From Ruminococcaceae bacterium YRB3002 (GTDB lineage Bacteria > Bacillota > Clostridia > Saccharofermentanales > Saccharofermentanaceae): 44,045 nucleotides of DNA. The notes below the pieces were generated by a model that saw only the letters and a list, made by a program, of their open reading frames with translations, did no database searches and was not told the origin of the DNA. The translations under genes and the position numbers were made by a program. The stretch covers positions 13,615 to 57,659 of the forward strand of contig FMTG01000014.1 of NCBI GenBank assembly GCA_900099715.1, given 5' to 3'. Positions 1-8,743 of this stretch are shown here, in pieces (positions within the stretch are counted from its first letter, which is position 1; each line of letters begins with the position of its first letter).

Positions 1-16
1 GTAACCATTTCATCAT

Positions 17-45
17 TTGTCTATTCAGGCTTTTTAGATTATAAT
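17..45 (+). promoter_or_regulatory. Predicted sigma-A promoter of recJ-rel
   Basis: TTGTCT (17-22) and TATAAT (40-45) are separated by exactly 17 bases. The start point would be near 52, giving a leader of about 26 bases before the recJ ATG. Called by eye only. Confidence 0.6.
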
Positions 46-77
46 ATTCTCAAAAAATAGGAACGAGATACATTAAC

Positions 78-2228
78 ATGATGCTTACGAATAAGACATG
101 GAATGTATCGGAATATGGCTGTCAGGGTCATTCCGATACATTATTTGATGTACTTCTTAAGAACAGAGGTATAACTGATCCTAAGGATGTTGAAGATTTT
201 GTCACGGACAATCCGACCCTGTGGCACGATCCTTTTCTGTACAACGATATGGCCAGGGCTGTTGAGATCATCACGGAGTCTATCGCCAGGGGTGAGAAGA
301 TCCTGGTCTATGGTGACTACGACTGCGATGGTGTAACTGCTACAGCCATCATCGTGAGATATCTGAAGAGCCACGGCTGCAATGTCGACTATATCGTACC
401 GCACAGGGCCGAGCATGGTTACGGACTGACTGACAATATAATCGACTCTGTATATGAGCGTAATCCGAATCTCCTTATTACAGTTGACTGCGGTATTACT
501 AATATCGAGACTGTAAGTGAGATACGTAAGAAGGGGATCAAGGTCATCGTTACCGATCACCACAATGTGAAGGGTGATGAGATCCCTGATGCGGACTGCG
601 TTATCTGTGCTAAGAGGAGCGATAATACCTACCCGTTTATCGATCTGTGCGGTGCCGGCGTGGCGCTGAAGCTCGTTGAGGCTATGGGCAGGAAGAGTCC
701 GTACAAGGTTACGAGGAGCATCTGGCGGCAGGCTGTTGAGATGGCTGGTATTGCCACTATCGCAGATCTCGTTTCTGTCGTAAATGAGAACAGAACGATC
801 ATCAAGAAAGCTCTGGAGAGCATGAATTCCGGTGAGCCGGCAAATCCCGGTGTCAGGATGATGAACAGGATGCTGGCGGATGAGGGAAAGCCGGTCGATG
901 AGACGTATATCTCATTTAACTTTGTGCCAAGAGTCAATGCGGCAGGAAGATTGTATGATTCATCTGAAGCACTCAAACTGTTTCTTGAGGATGACGAGGA
1001 GAAGGCGGCAGCAGCTGCTTCGGAGCTGACCAGGGAGAATGACGAGAGGAAGGCGATAGAGTCGACTGTTTTCGAGGCGGCGGTGAAGCAGATAGAGAAT
1101 CCTGACAGACCGGAGGAATGGAGCCTGACTAATACGGTGGGTCCTCTGGTGGTATATGGCAATAACTGGCATCAGGGCGTGCTCGGTATAGTGGCGGGCA
1201 AACTGGCGCAGTATTTCAGACGGTCTGCGATCGTGTTTACAAATGACTCGATTGAGACCGACTGCATTAAAGGGTCCGGAAGGGCGTACGGGGATTTTGA
1301 CCTGTTCAGTGTGCTGACGGACGTGTCGGATACTATCGTTAATTTCGGCGGGCATAAGAAGGCTGCCGGCATTGTCGTGAAGAAGTCTGAGGTCGGCACA
1401 TTTATGAGGTGCCTGGAGGCCAGGTCCAGGGAGATAATGGCAGAGGCTGAAGAGGGGACACAGGATGATGTGCTTGATATCGAGTGCGAGCTTATGCATG
1501 AGGAAGTGACTTTCGAGACGTATAAGAACGTGTGCCGGCTCAAGCCTTTTGGCATTGCTAATCCGAAGCCTGTGTTCGTGACCAGGGGGCTGATAATATC
1601 GGATATCTATGCGATGTCTGACGGTGCGCACCTGAGGGTGGATCTCGTGAGCGCGGAGAATAACGGTGCGCCCAACGGCGGCGTGCTGTCAGCTATGGGA
1701 TTCGGAATGGGCGATTATATCGGCTGCTTTGCTGTCGGTGATAAGGTGGATATTGCATATACACTGAATGAATATAAGCTCCGCGGCAATATAACTCTGA
1801 GTCTCCATCTTGAGGATATCAGGCCCAACATCGAAGAGTTTGCATGGGAGAAGCAGGATACACTTGAGAGCCTGTACAATTCAGGACTGCAGGTGGATCA
1901 GATCGTCAAGATCAATAAGGGAGGGGAGCTTCGCGACCTCGTTCCCGACACATCCGATTACGGTCATGTCTATTCAACTATCAAGGAGCTGTGCGGCGGC
2001 AAGAACACAACTGCTGATTGCTCTCTCCTCGCGAAAATGATAAATAATAAGTGTAAGGTGCGCGTTACTCCTTTCGTGGTTAAGAGATGCCTTGAGGTTT
2101 TCTCCGAAGCGGGGCTTATCAAGCTCGGCAGGTACGGAACGGGAAGAGTGTGCTTTACGATACTGAACGTTCAGGGCAAACCGCTGCTTGGAGATACGGC
2201 AACTTATAAGAGACTTAACAGGGTATAG
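78..2228 (+). CDS. recJ: Single-stranded-DNA-specific exonuclease RecJ
   Basis: RecJ degrades single-stranded DNA 5' to 3' in recombinational and mismatch repair in the cytoplasm. The 716-residue product carries the DHH phosphoesterase motifs: DYDCDG at residues 80-85, the VDCG aspartate near 137, DHH at 160-162, and the DHHA1 GGHxxAAG motif near 424. These are the metal-binding and substrate-binding signatures of the family. The C-terminal part beyond about residue 560 is a less conserved extension of the kind seen in Firmicutes RecJ. Two adjacent ATGs (78 and 81) could start translation; the Shine-Dalgarno is weak (AGGAA, 59-63), so the start is not certain. rel follows after three bases, so the two form an operon. 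In many Firmicutes apt lies between recJ and rel; here it is absent. Confidence 0.95.
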   Translation: MMLTNKTWNVSEYGCQGHSDTLFDVLLKNRGITDPKDVEDFVTDNPTLWHDPFLYNDMARAVEIITESIARGEKILVYGDYDCDGVTATAIIVRYLKSHGCNVDYIVPHRAEHGYGLTDNIIDSVYERNPNLLITVDCGITNIETVSEIRKKGIKVIVTDHHNVKGDEIPDADCVICAKRSDNTYPFIDLCGAGVALKLVEAMGRKSPYKVTRSIWRQAVEMAGIATIADLVSVVNENRTIIKKALESMNSGEPANPGVRMMNRMLADEGKPVDETYISFNFVPRVNAAGRLYDSSEALKLFLEDDEEKAAAAASELTRENDERKAIESTVFEAAVKQIENPDRPEEWSLTNTVGPLVVYGNNWHQGVLGIVAGKLAQYFRRSAIVFTNDSIETDCIKGSGRAYGDFDLFSVLTDVSDTIVNFGGHKKAAGIVVKKSEVGTFMRCLEARSREIMAEAEEGTQDDVLDIECELMHEEVTFETYKNVCRLKPFGIANPKPVFVTRGLIISDIYAMSDGAHLRVDLVSAENNGAPNGGVLSAMGFGMGDYIGCFAVGDKVDIAYTLNEYKLRGNITLSLHLEDIRPNIEEFAWEKQDTLESLYNSGLQVDQIVKINKGGELRDLVPDTSDYGHVYSTIKELCGGKNTTADCSLLAKMINNKCKVRVTPFVVKRCLEVFSEAGLIKLGRYGTGRVCFTILNVQGKPLLGDTATYKRLNRV

Positions 2229-2231
2229 CTT

Positions 2232-4682
2232 ATGGTCGAAGACGAGTACAGATATCTGTCCGATATGAATGATATTCCGGAGATACCGGAGTTTATTCAG
2301 GAGCGTTTCGATGAGGTAATGAGGATCTTCACAAATTACCTCAATAATTCCAATGCTTCACCCGAAGAGATCGAGAGTGAGAAGAAACTCCTTCATGATG
2401 CTTTCATCTTTGCCTATAAGGCGCACCGCAACCAGCGCCGCAAGACAGGTGAGATGTATATCATTCATCCTATCGCCGTTGCCAGGATCCTGGCGGATCT
2501 TGAAGTTGATGCCGCAACTCTCGCCGGCGCATTGCTCCACGATACGATCGAAGATACGGATGCCGATTATTTCCTTCTGGAGAAACTTTTTGGCGAATCC
2601 ATTGCCAACATGGTCAACGGTGTTACCAAGATCAATTCCAGTCTTGAACTCGTAAACTACGATTCCAAGGAGGAACTGCAGGCGTCCAATGTCCGCAAGA
2701 TGATGGTCGCCATGACGGACGATATAAGAGTCATCTTTATCAAACTGGCGGACAGACTCCACAACATGAGGACGATGAAGCACCAGACACCTGAGAAACA
2801 GGTGGAGAAGGCAAGAGAGACTCTTGATATCTATGTGCCTTTTGCGGGGCGTTTCGGTATCTACAAGATCAAATGGGAGCTGGAGGATCTGTGTCTCAGG
2901 TATCTCGATCCTGATGCCTATTATGAGCTGGTCGGTCTCGTCAACGGCAAGCGTGCCGACAGGGAAGCCTTTATGGCAAATGTTGTGACGCAGCTCAACG
3001 ACAAACTTAAGGAATACAACATAAAGAACTACGATATAGAGGGCCGTCCAAAGCACTTCTACAGCATTTACAAGAAGATGAAGGAGAAGGGCAAGACCAT
3101 AGACGAGATCTACGACATGTTCGCATGCAGGATCATTGTTGAGGAGGTAACAGACTGCTATACCGTTCTCGGTATCGTCCATGAGATGTATACGCACATT
3201 CCCGGCCGTTTCAAGGATTACATTGCCATGCCCAAGGAGAACAAGTACCAGTCCATACATACGACTGTTATAGGACCTAACGGAACTCCTTTCGAGGTGC
3301 AGATAAGGACATATGCGATGCACAAGATCGCTGAGTACGGTATCGCGGCTCACTGGCATTACAAGGAGGCCGGCAATTCCAAGGAGTTCCAGGCCGATAA
3401 ATACGATACAAAGATATCGGAGGTAAGGCAGATCCTTGATTCGCAGAACGAGCTGTCGGATCCGACTGCCTTTATCGAGTACCTTAAGACGAATATCGCG
3501 CCCGAAGAGGTTTTTGTCTATACTCCTAAGGGGGATGTAATAAGACTTCCCATCGGTTCGTGTCCCATCGACCTGGCATACCATATCCACAGCGGTGTTG
3601 GAAATCACATGCATGGAGCCAAGGTCAACGGAAGGATAGTTCCGCTGTCATATAAACTGAAGAATGCCGATCAGGTGGAGATCCTGACGTCCCAGAAGAT
3701 CAAGGGCCCGTCGAGAGACTGGATCAACATCTGCAGGACCACGGCTGCGAAGAATAAGATCAATGCCTATTTCAAGAAAGAAGCGAGAGCCGAGAATATC
3801 GCATTGGGTAAGGAGATGCTGATACGCGAGATAGAGCGTAACGGATTCAAGCCATCAGACCTGATAACCGAGAAATCCGTCGAACCGATCCTGAAGCGCA
3901 ATACCTTCGCGAATATCGATGATCTTTATGCTTCCATCGGCTATGGCAACACCAGCGTTGTTAAGGTCTTCGGTAAGCTGCGTGACGATTATATCAGGGG
4001 ACTGTCTCCCGAAGAGAGGCAGAAGCTCGGCTACAGGATCGCCATTGACGGTCAGGTTGTTTACAGACCTGAAGAGATGCCCATCGAGCTCGGTAAGTTC
4101 GATCAGGGGACATCAACCGGCAAGAAGTCAGGCAAGAACCATGCGGGCACATCCGAGAAGAGCGAGCCCGGCTCCAAGGTCACCCGTTCACGCCGCAAGA
4201 AACACACTGATTCACCGGTTGTTGTTGAAGGCCTGGAAAACGTGGCTACACACTATGCCAAGTGCTGCCATCCTGTCATTGGTGACAAGATCATAGGTTA
4301 TGTCACGCAGAACAAGGGTGTCGGCATCCACAAGGCAGAGTGTCAGAATATGGCGAAGATCGTGGAATACAAAGACAGATCCGACAAAGACCGCGAGAGG
4401 TTCAGAAGGATCGTTGCCTGCCATTGGGCAGATGAGGTTAAGAGCTTTGCCTTTGATGTGGCTATCAAGATCGAAGCGAACGACAGACAGGATCTGCTTT
4501 ATGATATCCTCGACAGCATCAGGGAGGAGAAAGCCAGTATCGTCAAAGTTAATACCGTCGTCGGCGATGACTTCATATGCCATATCAGCATCACGCTGAC
4601 TATCACCAGCAAAGAGCAGTTCGACCGTATCGTCGGCCGCATCAAGGGCGTGAGGGATGTTCTGGAAGTAACTCGTAAATAA
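2232..4682 (+). CDS. rel: Bifunctional (p)ppGpp synthetase/hydrolase, RelA/SpoT family
   Basis: This is the long Rel enzyme that makes and degrades (p)ppGpp in the stringent response, ribosome-associated. The product is 816 residues. The N-terminal HD hydrolase domain has an intact HDTIED motif at about 103-108, so hydrolase activity is expected. The synthetase domain has RFKDYIA from about 326 and KYQSIHT. A TGS domain begins near 427, a zinc-finger-like domain with CCHP lies near 678, and a C-terminal ACT domain covers about 735-816. A lysine/serine-rich linker of about 40 residues sits between the TGS/helical part and the CCHP domain. It starts three bases after recJ and is probably read from the same promoter. 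It converges on the RNase J gene with only 30 bases between them. Both catalytic domains look complete, so the call is bifunctional Rel rather than RelA alone. Confidence 0.95.
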   Translation: MVEDEYRYLSDMNDIPEIPEFIQERFDEVMRIFTNYLNNSNASPEEIESEKKLLHDAFIFAYKAHRNQRRKTGEMYIIHPIAVARILADLEVDAATLAGALLHDTIEDTDADYFLLEKLFGESIANMVNGVTKINSSLELVNYDSKEELQASNVRKMMVAMTDDIRVIFIKLADRLHNMRTMKHQTPEKQVEKARETLDIYVPFAGRFGIYKIKWELEDLCLRYLDPDAYYELVGLVNGKRADREAFMANVVTQLNDKLKEYNIKNYDIEGRPKHFYSIYKKMKEKGKTIDEIYDMFACRIIVEEVTDCYTVLGIVHEMYTHIPGRFKDYIAMPKENKYQSIHTTVIGPNGTPFEVQIRTYAMHKIAEYGIAAHWHYKEAGNSKEFQADKYDTKISEVRQILDSQNELSDPTAFIEYLKTNIAPEEVFVYTPKGDVIRLPIGSCPIDLAYHIHSGVGNHMHGAKVNGRIVPLSYKLKNADQVEILTSQKIKGPSRDWINICRTTAAKNKINAYFKKEARAENIALGKEMLIREIERNGFKPSDLITEKSVEPILKRNTFANIDDLYASIGYGNTSVVKVFGKLRDDYIRGLSPEERQKLGYRIAIDGQVVYRPEEMPIELGKFDQGTSTGKKSGKNHAGTSEKSEPGSKVTRSRRKKHTDSPVVVEGLENVATHYAKCCHPVIGDKIIGYVTQNKGVGIHKAECQNMAKIVEYKDRSDKDRERFRRIVACHWADEVKSFAFDVAIKIEANDRQDLLYDILDSIREEKASIVKVNTVVGDDFICHISITLTITSKEQFDRIVGRIKGVRDVLEVTRK

Positions 4683-4690
4683 GTGCTTTT

Positions 4691-4716
4691 CTGAAAGGTA
4701 CACGTCCCTTTTTCAG
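4691..4716. terminator. Weak shared hairpin between convergent genes
   Basis: CTGAAAGG (4691-4698) can pair with CCCTTTTTCAG (4706-4716) with a bulge. It overlaps the RNase J stop codon and lies between convergent rel and RNase J genes, so it may serve as a compact two-way terminator. The stem is imperfect. Confidence 0.35.
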
Positions 4717-6569
4717 ATCTTTATCACATTGAACACGACCAGCGGTCTTTTGCGCGTCTTGGAGAAGCAGAGACCTCTTATTTGTTCTTTGTAAGAATTG
4801 TGGTTAACTGCGGCCTCTACTTCTTTGCCGGGCACATCCGGGAACGTGGAGACTATCCTGGCACAGATCTCTTCGTGGATTGTGTATTTCTCTTCCTCAA
4901 ATACAAAGCCGATGGAGTTCACGGCAGGCGGCTCCACGAGATAGCCGGCTTTCTTATCGACCACAAGTGCGATGGAGACCACGCCGTCTTCGCCGAGGTG
5001 TTTGCGCTCGGTCAGTATCTTGCTGTTAATGTCGGCAGCACCCTTGCCGTCGATCAGGACAGCTGAGGCGGGAACGGAATCTGTTATTGATGCGCTGTCA
5101 GAAGTAAGGGAAAGTACATCACCGTTATTAAGTACGAATACATTTTCCTCGGGTGTTCCGAGCGATATCGCCAGTTTCTTGTGGAGATGGAGCATGCGGT
5201 ACTCGCCGTGGACCGGCATTACATACTTGGGATTGACCAGGGTATGGAGAAGTTTGATCTCGTTGCGGTACGCATGCCCTGATACGTGCACGTCCTCGAG
5301 GGAATGATAGATGACTGTTGCACCCTGACGGTACAGTTCGTTGATCACGCGGTAGATCGGCTTCTCGTTGCCCGGGATAGGGTCTGCGGAAATGATCACC
5401 GTATCACCCTGTCTGATGCCTACAGCCTTGTGGGATGCGTATGCCATTCTCGACAAAGCGCTCATGGGCTCCGCCTGGCTTCCTGTCGTCAGGATGACGA
5501 TCTCGTTGTCGTTGTAGTGCTCTATATCACCGATATCTATGAGCGTATCACTCTTCATCTCTATGTAACCGAGGGAGTTGGCGACCTTGAATACGTTGAT
5601 CATGCTCCTGCCGGACAGACATACGTGCCTGCCATATTTCTCGGCGGCAGTAAATATCTGCTGCATCCTGTGGACGTGGCTGGAGAAGGTAGCTACTATG
5701 ATCCTGCCTGTGGCATCCTTGAACAGACGCTGGAAAGCTTCACCAACGTGACGTTCGGAAGGTGAATTGCCTTCGATCTCCACGTTTGTTGATTCACACA
5801 TGAAGAGAAGAACGCCCTCCTTGCCGATCTGTCCGAATCTCTGGAGGTCGATAACCTTGCCGTTGATAGGTGTGTAATCAACTTTGAAATCTCCGGAATG
5901 CAGGACAACTCCTACAGGAGTCCTGAGTGCGATCGCATAGCTGTCAGCAATACTGTGGTTGACTCTTACAAATTCAGCCTCGAATGAATTGCCCAGCTTT
6001 ACTCTCTCTCCATTGCGGAAAGCTTCAAGCCTTATATCGTTCAGATATATCCCGTTCTCCGACAGCTTATGCCTGACGAGCTCGATCGTAAGCTTGCCTC
6101 CGTAGATGGGACATTTGAACTCCCGGCAGAAGAAGGGAAGACCACCAATATGGTCTTCGTGACCGTGAGTCAGGATGATGCCTCTGAGCCTGTCAGCATT
6201 CTCGCGGATATATGTGTAGTCCTGGATCACGCTGTCGACACCGGGCATCGATTCCTCAGGGAATGCCATTCCGCAGTCGATGATGACAATATCATTCCCG
6301 TACTCGAAAGCAGTCATATTCTTGCCGATCTCGCACAGACCGCCGAGCGGTATGACCTTGAGGGGAAGTTCTTTCGCTTTCTGTGAACGTGTTTTACGGC
6401 TGCCCTGCTTTGGTTCGGCAGGTGCTTTGGCCTTTGCTTTGGACTTGGTCTTGGATTTAGAAGCTGTCGTTGAATCTGCTTTGCTCTTTTTGCTCTTGCC
6501 TGTCGAAGAACGTGTTGTACTGCGCGCTGCAGTTTTGGGCGCTATTGTCCTGTGTCTTACTGTGCTCAT
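4713..6569 (-). CDS. rnj: Ribonuclease J (metallo-beta-lactamase/beta-CASP family)
   Basis: RNase J is a zinc-dependent endonuclease and 5'-to-3' exonuclease that matures and degrades RNA in Firmicutes. The 618-residue product has HGHEDH at residues 135-140, the HxHxDH zinc motif, followed by beta-CASP features such as the GSQAEPMSAL segment and a late MPVHGEYRML histidine motif. The first 66 residues are an extra basic Ser/Lys/Thr/Ala-rich, probably disordered tail that is not part of the catalytic core; the usual RNase J length is near 555. Its ATG overlaps the stop of the upstream 3D-protein gene in an ATGA junction and no good Shine-Dalgarno is visible, so translation is probably coupled to that gene. 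Whether it is the J1 or J2 paralogue cannot be told from one copy. Confidence 0.93.
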   Translation of the reverse strand: MSTVRHRTIAPKTAARSTTRSSTGKSKKSKADSTTASKSKTKSKAKAKAPAEPKQGSRKTRSQKAKELPLKVIPLGGLCEIGKNMTAFEYGNDIVIIDCGMAFPEESMPGVDSVIQDYTYIRENADRLRGIILTHGHEDHIGGLPFFCREFKCPIYGGKLTIELVRHKLSENGIYLNDIRLEAFRNGERVKLGNSFEAEFVRVNHSIADSYAIALRTPVGVVLHSGDFKVDYTPINGKVIDLQRFGQIGKEGVLLFMCESTNVEIEGNSPSERHVGEAFQRLFKDATGRIIVATFSSHVHRMQQIFTAAEKYGRHVCLSGRSMINVFKVANSLGYIEMKSDTLIDIGDIEHYNDNEIVILTTGSQAEPMSALSRMAYASHKAVGIRQGDTVIISADPIPGNEKPIYRVINELYRQGATVIYHSLEDVHVSGHAYRNEIKLLHTLVNPKYVMPVHGEYRMLHLHKKLAISLGTPEENVFVLNNGDVLSLTSDSASITDSVPASAVLIDGKGAADINSKILTERKHLGEDGVVSIALVVDKKAGYLVEPPAVNSIGFVFEEEKYTIHEEICARIVSTFPDVPGKEVEAAVNHNSYKEQIRGLCFSKTRKRPLVVFNVIKI

Positions 6570-7612
6570 GGAGTTACTATATATACCTTTCGTGTTGTGA
6601 CGCCGTATGAAGGGATGTCGCTCCTCTCGTCAACAAAGATGTCGATGACACCTGCTCCGACGCCGCGGTCCTCGATCGTGTAATAGCCGTCACCGCCAAG
6701 CGGGTCGTTCTCAACATATATAACTGTCCCGAAAGGGAAGTCGTTCTTATTTGCTGCTACCGTTCTTCCCATAGTGGCTGTAGTGCCCGAAGCTGTTCTG
6801 TTGCCGTTTACGGGTATGTAGAACGTGACGCTGAACGTTCCCACGAGAGTCTTGTTGCCTGATACAGGCTTGGGTGTAGGTGTAGCCGTAGGCTTCTTGG
6901 TGGGCTTCGGTGTGGAAGTTGCCGGCTTGGGCTTAGGGGTCGGCGTATTGATAGGCTCAGTCTGCGTATATGTTGCATTGACGTAGTTGCCTCTGATCGT
7001 CTTATACCAGCCGTTCGTTGTTATCCCGACAACATCGATCTGATCACCGCGCTTAAGCTGTCTGATAGACTCATATGACGTGCCCGGACCTGTACGCAGG
7101 TTCAATGTGCTTGTCGCATATACGATAGCATTATAGGTTCTCTCACCGATAGTAGTCTCGGTGGTTGTCGGAGTTGTCGTCTGCGATGTGGTCGTGGCCG
7201 CAGTAGTCTGTCTTGTTGTGGTCGTGGATGTTGTGGTCGTGGATGTTGTGGTCGTGGATGTCGCTGAAGCAGAAGTGCTTGACGATGCAGATGACTCTGA
7301 TGTATCAGAAGTGCTTGGGTGGGTCTCAGTAGGTTCCGTATCCGGCGGAGTAGTCTCAGTAGTCACTTCAGAAGATTCAGAAGTCTCTGTTGTATCGGAA
7401 GTAGTTGTCGTGGTAGTATCAGAAGTCTCATCGTTAAAACCGATCACTTCCTGATCACGTCTGTGCCTTGCCGCATCCTCTTCGGCCTCCAGAAGTGCAG
7501 ATATGGCTACTCCGGACATGGCACACAAGAGCACGACAGATATGACGCTCATAGCTGCTACAACTCTTTCCTTCGTAGGCTTGAAGCCCTCAGGTATTAA
7601 TCTAAATCCCAT
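6566..7612 (-). CDS. Membrane-anchored SH3b and 3D-domain cell-wall protein
   Basis: The predicted product is an extracytoplasmic peptidoglycan-associated protein of 348 residues. After a short cytoplasmic tail, one hydrophobic segment (about residues 20-40) anchors it. Then come a Thr/Ser-rich linker of about 110 residues partly encoded by 15-base repeats, a bacterial SH3 domain (NLRTGPGTSYESIRQL), a Pro/Thr/Lys-rich linker, and a C-terminal 3D domain. The 3D domain shows the three conserved aspartates in TIEDRGVG and VIDIFVDE, as in the double-psi barrel catalytic core of MltA, Sps and YuiC-type lytic transglycosylases. A reading frame extends to ATG at 7645, but ATG 7612 is closer to the AGGAGG at 7616-7621 (short spacing of 3). 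Its stop overlaps the RNase J start. Confidence 0.85.
   Translation of the reverse strand: MGFRLIPEGFKPTKERVVAAMSVISVVLLCAMSGVAISALLEAEEDAARHRRDQEVIGFNDETSDTTTTTTSDTTETSESSEVTTETTPPDTEPTETHPSTSDTSESSASSSTSASATSTTTTSTTTTSTTTTRQTTAATTTSQTTTPTTTETTIGERTYNAIVYATSTLNLRTGPGTSYESIRQLKRGDQIDVVGITTNGWYKTIRGNYVNATYTQTEPINTPTPKPKPATSTPKPTKKPTATPTPKPVSGNKTLVGTFSVTFYIPVNGNRTASGTTATMGRTVAANKNDFPFGTVIYVENDPLGGDGYYTIEDRGVGAGVIDIFVDERSDIPSYGVTTRKVYIVTP
7221..7262 (-). repeat. 15-base tandem repeat coding Thr/Ser-rich linker
   Basis: About three near-identical 15-base units (plus-strand unit GTTGTGGTCGTGGAT) encode TTTTS repeats in the surface-exposed linker of the 3D protein. Such units are prone to slippage and could vary linker length between strains. 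Confidence 0.7.
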
Positions 7613-7624
7613 AAACCTCCTGTG

Positions 7625-7645
7625 GTGCATTTTAACGAAATGCAC
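7625..7645 (-). promoter_or_regulatory. Leader hairpin ahead of the 3D-protein gene
   Basis: A perfect 8-base inverted repeat (7625-7632 and 7638-7645, GTGCATTT/AAATGCAC on the minus strand) with a 5-base loop lies directly upstream of the AGGAGG. It also contains the alternative upstream ATGs, so it may influence initiation. Function inferred. Confidence 0.4.
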
Positions 7646-7658
7646 AATAGTTCTGTAA

Positions 7659-7687
7659 ATTATACCACAGGTTGCACATTAACAAAA
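7659..7687 (-). promoter_or_regulatory. Predicted promoter of 3D protein-RNase J operon
   Basis: On the minus strand TATAAT (7664-7659) is preceded by TGG, an extended -10. A -35 is either TTTTGT at 17-base spacing or TTGTTA at 15. It is back to back with the mechanosensitive channel promoter. Confidence 0.5.
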
Positions 7688-7689
7688 CA

Positions 7690-7718
7690 TTTACGGATAT
7701 TTATATGACCGATATGAT
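7690..7718 (+). promoter_or_regulatory. Predicted promoter of the MscS-type gene
   Basis: TTTACG (7690-7695) and TATGAT (7713-7718) are spaced by 17 bases. The leader to the ATG at 7768 would be about 43 bases. Confidence 0.5.
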
Positions 7719-7767
7719 AGAATCATGATATATATTAATGATTTTTGATGTCATGGAGGTTATCCCT

Positions 7768-8724
7768 ATGAACGCAAAGTTTCCCAAACCGACCAAACCG
7801 ATAACTATTCTGAAGTGGGCGCTGATCCTGCTGGTATTCCTTATCATAACGAATCCTGCCCTTATACCGTTTATCCCCGAGGCTACAAAGGAATCCCTCA
7901 GTGATACATGGAGCAGTGTTTTCGGTGATGTGAGCAATGTCATCTCCGCCATAACGCTTAACTGGGTTACTGTATTCAGGGTAGTTGCGATCATACTGCT
8001 CATGATCGTCATAACAAAGATCTCGGCTTTTATCATCGAGAAAGTAAAGCCCAAGACCGGCAAGGGACGCTCCGCCCAGACACTTGTGAGAAGTGCCCTG
8101 AACTATGTGACGACTCTGATAACCATCTTCTGGTGTCTGTCAGCTCTCGGAGTCAACGTAAGTACTCTGGTAGCCGGCGCCGGAATCCTTGCCCTGGCTA
8201 TCTCTTTCGGAGCGCAGAGCCTGATAGAAGATGTAGTTACGGGTATATTCCTTGTGTTCGAGGATCAGTTCAATGTGGGTGACTACATAGAGGTCGACGG
8301 ATTCAGAGGAACCGTTGAGAATATCGGCATAAGGGTTACGACTGTTAAGGGGCCGGGAAGCAATTTCAAGATAATCAACAACTCCAATATAAGAAATATA
8401 CTGAACAGGTCACAGCAGACGAGTATTGCCACTACTCTTGTATCCGTGGCATACAAGGAGGATATCGAGAAGGTGGAGAAGGTCTTTGAGGATCTTTTCA
8501 CGAAGATCAAGGAGAAGTATCCTGATGTGTTCCTTGAGGCACCTGAGAATTTCGGTGTGGATGAGCTGGGAGACAACGGTGTTGTATTCAAGATCGGCGC
8601 GTCTATCAACGAGAAAGACCTGTTCAGGGCTCCGAGGATCATGAACAGGGAGATAAAGATCGCGTTCGACAAGGCGGGAGTGGAGATACCGTTCCCTCAG
8701 GTTACACTGCACCAGGGCGACTGA
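7768..8724 (+). CDS. MscS-family small-conductance mechanosensitive channel
   Basis: The product is a predicted homoheptameric membrane channel that opens under hypo-osmotic membrane tension. At 318 residues it is of the small MscS/YkuT type. Hydrophobic segments lie near residues 10-30, 65-85 and 105-145; the last contains the glycine/alanine-rich pore helix (AGAGILALAISFGAQSL). The beta domain follows with EDQFNVGDYIEVDGFRGTVE, a strong MscS signature. I place the start at ATG 7768, not at the frame's upstream ATG 7738, because GGAGGT (7755-7760) lies 7 bases before it. The stop is 19 bases from the next ATG, suggesting co-transcription with the following large unknown gene. Confidence 0.92.
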   Translation: MNAKFPKPTKPITILKWALILLVFLIITNPALIPFIPEATKESLSDTWSSVFGDVSNVISAITLNWVTVFRVVAIILLMIVITKISAFIIEKVKPKTGKGRSAQTLVRSALNYVTTLITIFWCLSALGVNVSTLVAGAGILALAISFGAQSLIEDVVTGIFLVFEDQFNVGDYIEVDGFRGTVENIGIRVTTVKGPGSNFKIINNSNIRNILNRSQQTSIATTLVSVAYKEDIEKVEKVFEDLFTKIKEKYPDVFLEAPENFGVDELGDNGVVFKIGASINEKDLFRAPRIMNREIKIAFDKAGVEIPFPQVTLHQGD

Positions 8725-8743
8725 CTGATCAGGGGCTAAGACC

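Noticed and set aside
2358-3614. 418-codon minus-strand frame inside rel
   Set aside because: It is the shadow of the well-supported rel gene and shows no domain or ribosome site.
7161-7454. Plus-strand frame rich in Val and Ser opposite the 3D-protein linker
   Set aside because: It is an echo of the Thr/Ser repeat on the minus strand with no start signal.
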